From the NCBI RefSeq assembly GCF_052056485.1, contig NZ_CP183948.1, positions 6,014,001 through 6,078,000 of the forward strand: 64,000 nt of DNA, read 5' to 3'. Made by a program: the position numbers and the translations under genes. Positions within the stretch are counted from its first letter, which is position 1; every line of letters starts with the position of its first letter. The notes beneath the pieces were generated by a model, which worked only from the letters and a program-made list of their open reading frames with translations, ran no database searches and was not told where the DNA came from. Below are positions 63,581-64,000 of the stretch, piece after piece. The stretch is from Paenibacillus_AQ nitricinens (GTDB taxonomy: Bacteria > Bacillota > Bacilli > Paenibacillales > Paenibacillaceae).

Positions 63581-64000
63581 TTAAATAGAATCTAAAGCTT
63601 GGCTGTATAGATCAATATCCATTGCAGGGACAGTCCCCAGATTCTGAAGAAGAGAGAATAATTTAATAAAAAAGAAAATTAGAGTCTCATCCTTTGAACT
63701 GATATCATATGTTCCGTTCGGCTGAAGGAGAAAACACCCGCTATCTAATACACAACCGATGTCAATGAGCTGCATTGGTATTAACGCTCCTACAGCTTCA
63801 TTAAACGATTTCCCAAAAGGAGGAGTCCAATCAGAAGTGGTAGTTATTATACCTGTTATAATGTTGAAAAGGGGTCTAGCCGGGTAAGTCCCGCCAGCAT
63901 GAACTATACGGACACTTGTACGTTCTAGTCTACGAACTGATTCAGCCTTATTAGCAGCATATTTAATATGCTGTTTGTTAAGGTTTTGTTTGACCTCAAA
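63581..64000 (-). CDS. DUF6602-like nuclease-fold protein (5' end cut by the window)
   Basis: The frame is open from the window edge to the stop at 63581, giving the last 139 codons. It begins FEVKQNLNK, which fits the E-x-K active-site strand of a PD-(D/E)XK fold, then ANKAESVRRLERTSVR and, later, LIDIGCVLDSGCFLLQ. This arrangement is that of DUF6602 proteins, found with restriction and defence genes. An internal ATG at 63775 would leave only 64 residues and is not the real start. Confidence 0.6.
   Translation of the reverse strand, partial: FEVKQNLNKQHIKYAANKAESVRRLERTSVRIVHAGGTYPARPLFNIITGIITTTSDWTPPFGKSFNEAVGALIPMQLIDIGCVLDSGCFLLQPNGTYDISSKDETLIFFFIKLFSLLQNLGTVPAMDIDLYSQALDSI

Overview
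The window looks like a Firmicutes chromosome of the Paenibacillus type. The signs are very strong G-rich Shine-Dalgarno sites with frequent TTG/GTG starts, a ComP-type kinase, a giant GTG-started S-layer-homology (SLH) surface protein, a YesM/YesN-like two-component system beside a sugar ABC transporter and a GH43 enzyme, CcpA-type cre sites, and PerR and CsoR operators. The species cannot be fixed from the sequence alone. Almost all genes are on the minus strand. I see no rRNA, tRNA, cas gene or CRISPR array.

Layout. 1-5085: end-truncated ComP-like kinase, CPBP protease, small Asn-rich protein, truncated RibD-like remnant, globin-coupled sensor. 5319-9709: copper homeostasis block (siroheme/Fe-S reductase-like protein, copA, Cys-rich copper-storage-like protein, glutaredoxin, csoR). 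Four promoters here share a G-rich CsoR-type element in an 18-bp spacer. 9783-10909: czcD-type zinc exporter with a large inverted repeat upstream. 11043-17135: 2030-residue SLH protein with three near-identical 675-bp internal repeats. 17430-20519: deoD and ahpC-ahpF under a PerR-type promoter. 20749-31533: mixed metabolic genes (APH-like kinase, YdeI-like protein, multidomain secreted alpha-amylase with two cre sites, thioredoxin-reductase-like protein, aldo/keto reductase with a TetR regulator). 31744-40156: carbohydrate locus reading kinase, response regulator, lipoprotein, second binding protein, two permeases, GH43 hydrolase. 40441-40812: YdhG/Fra-like protein.

From about 40931 the sequence becomes AT-rich and accessory. 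The core is a Tn7-like transposition operon, tnsA-tnsB-tnsC-tniQ-tniQ (54612 down to 46231), with intact catalytic residues and two long TnsD-like TniQ proteins but no CRISPR system. A four-gene cargo operon follows (45954-41621): a HEPN-like RX4H protein, a zinc-ribbon protein, a PD-(D/E)XK-like nuclease and a SEFIR/TIR-like effector. Beyond it, 40931-41060 carries TGTCAGG followed by three GTCRTGAAC repeats, which look like a TnsB-binding left end. A 14/15 inverted match to the terminal 15 bp lies at 61869-61883. The second end lacks the internal repeats and there is no target duplication, so the right boundary is only a candidate. Between tnsA and that candidate end are a divergent HTH-containing gene, a TnsB C-terminal-like remnant, an IS1182-type transposase remnant, an unrecognised two-gene operon with a four-helix membrane protein, and two orphan genes. 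The window closes with an Mrr-like endonuclease and a partial DUF6602-like gene, so the right third reads as a defence/mobile island.

How the genes work together. The copper block combines export (CopA), buffering (Cys-rich protein), thiol repair (glutaredoxin) and sensing (CsoR). The 31.7-40.2 kb locus couples sensing of an extracellular oligosaccharide to its uptake and intracellular cleavage, with catabolite control. The Tn7-like element appears to be a vehicle for the putative defence operon.
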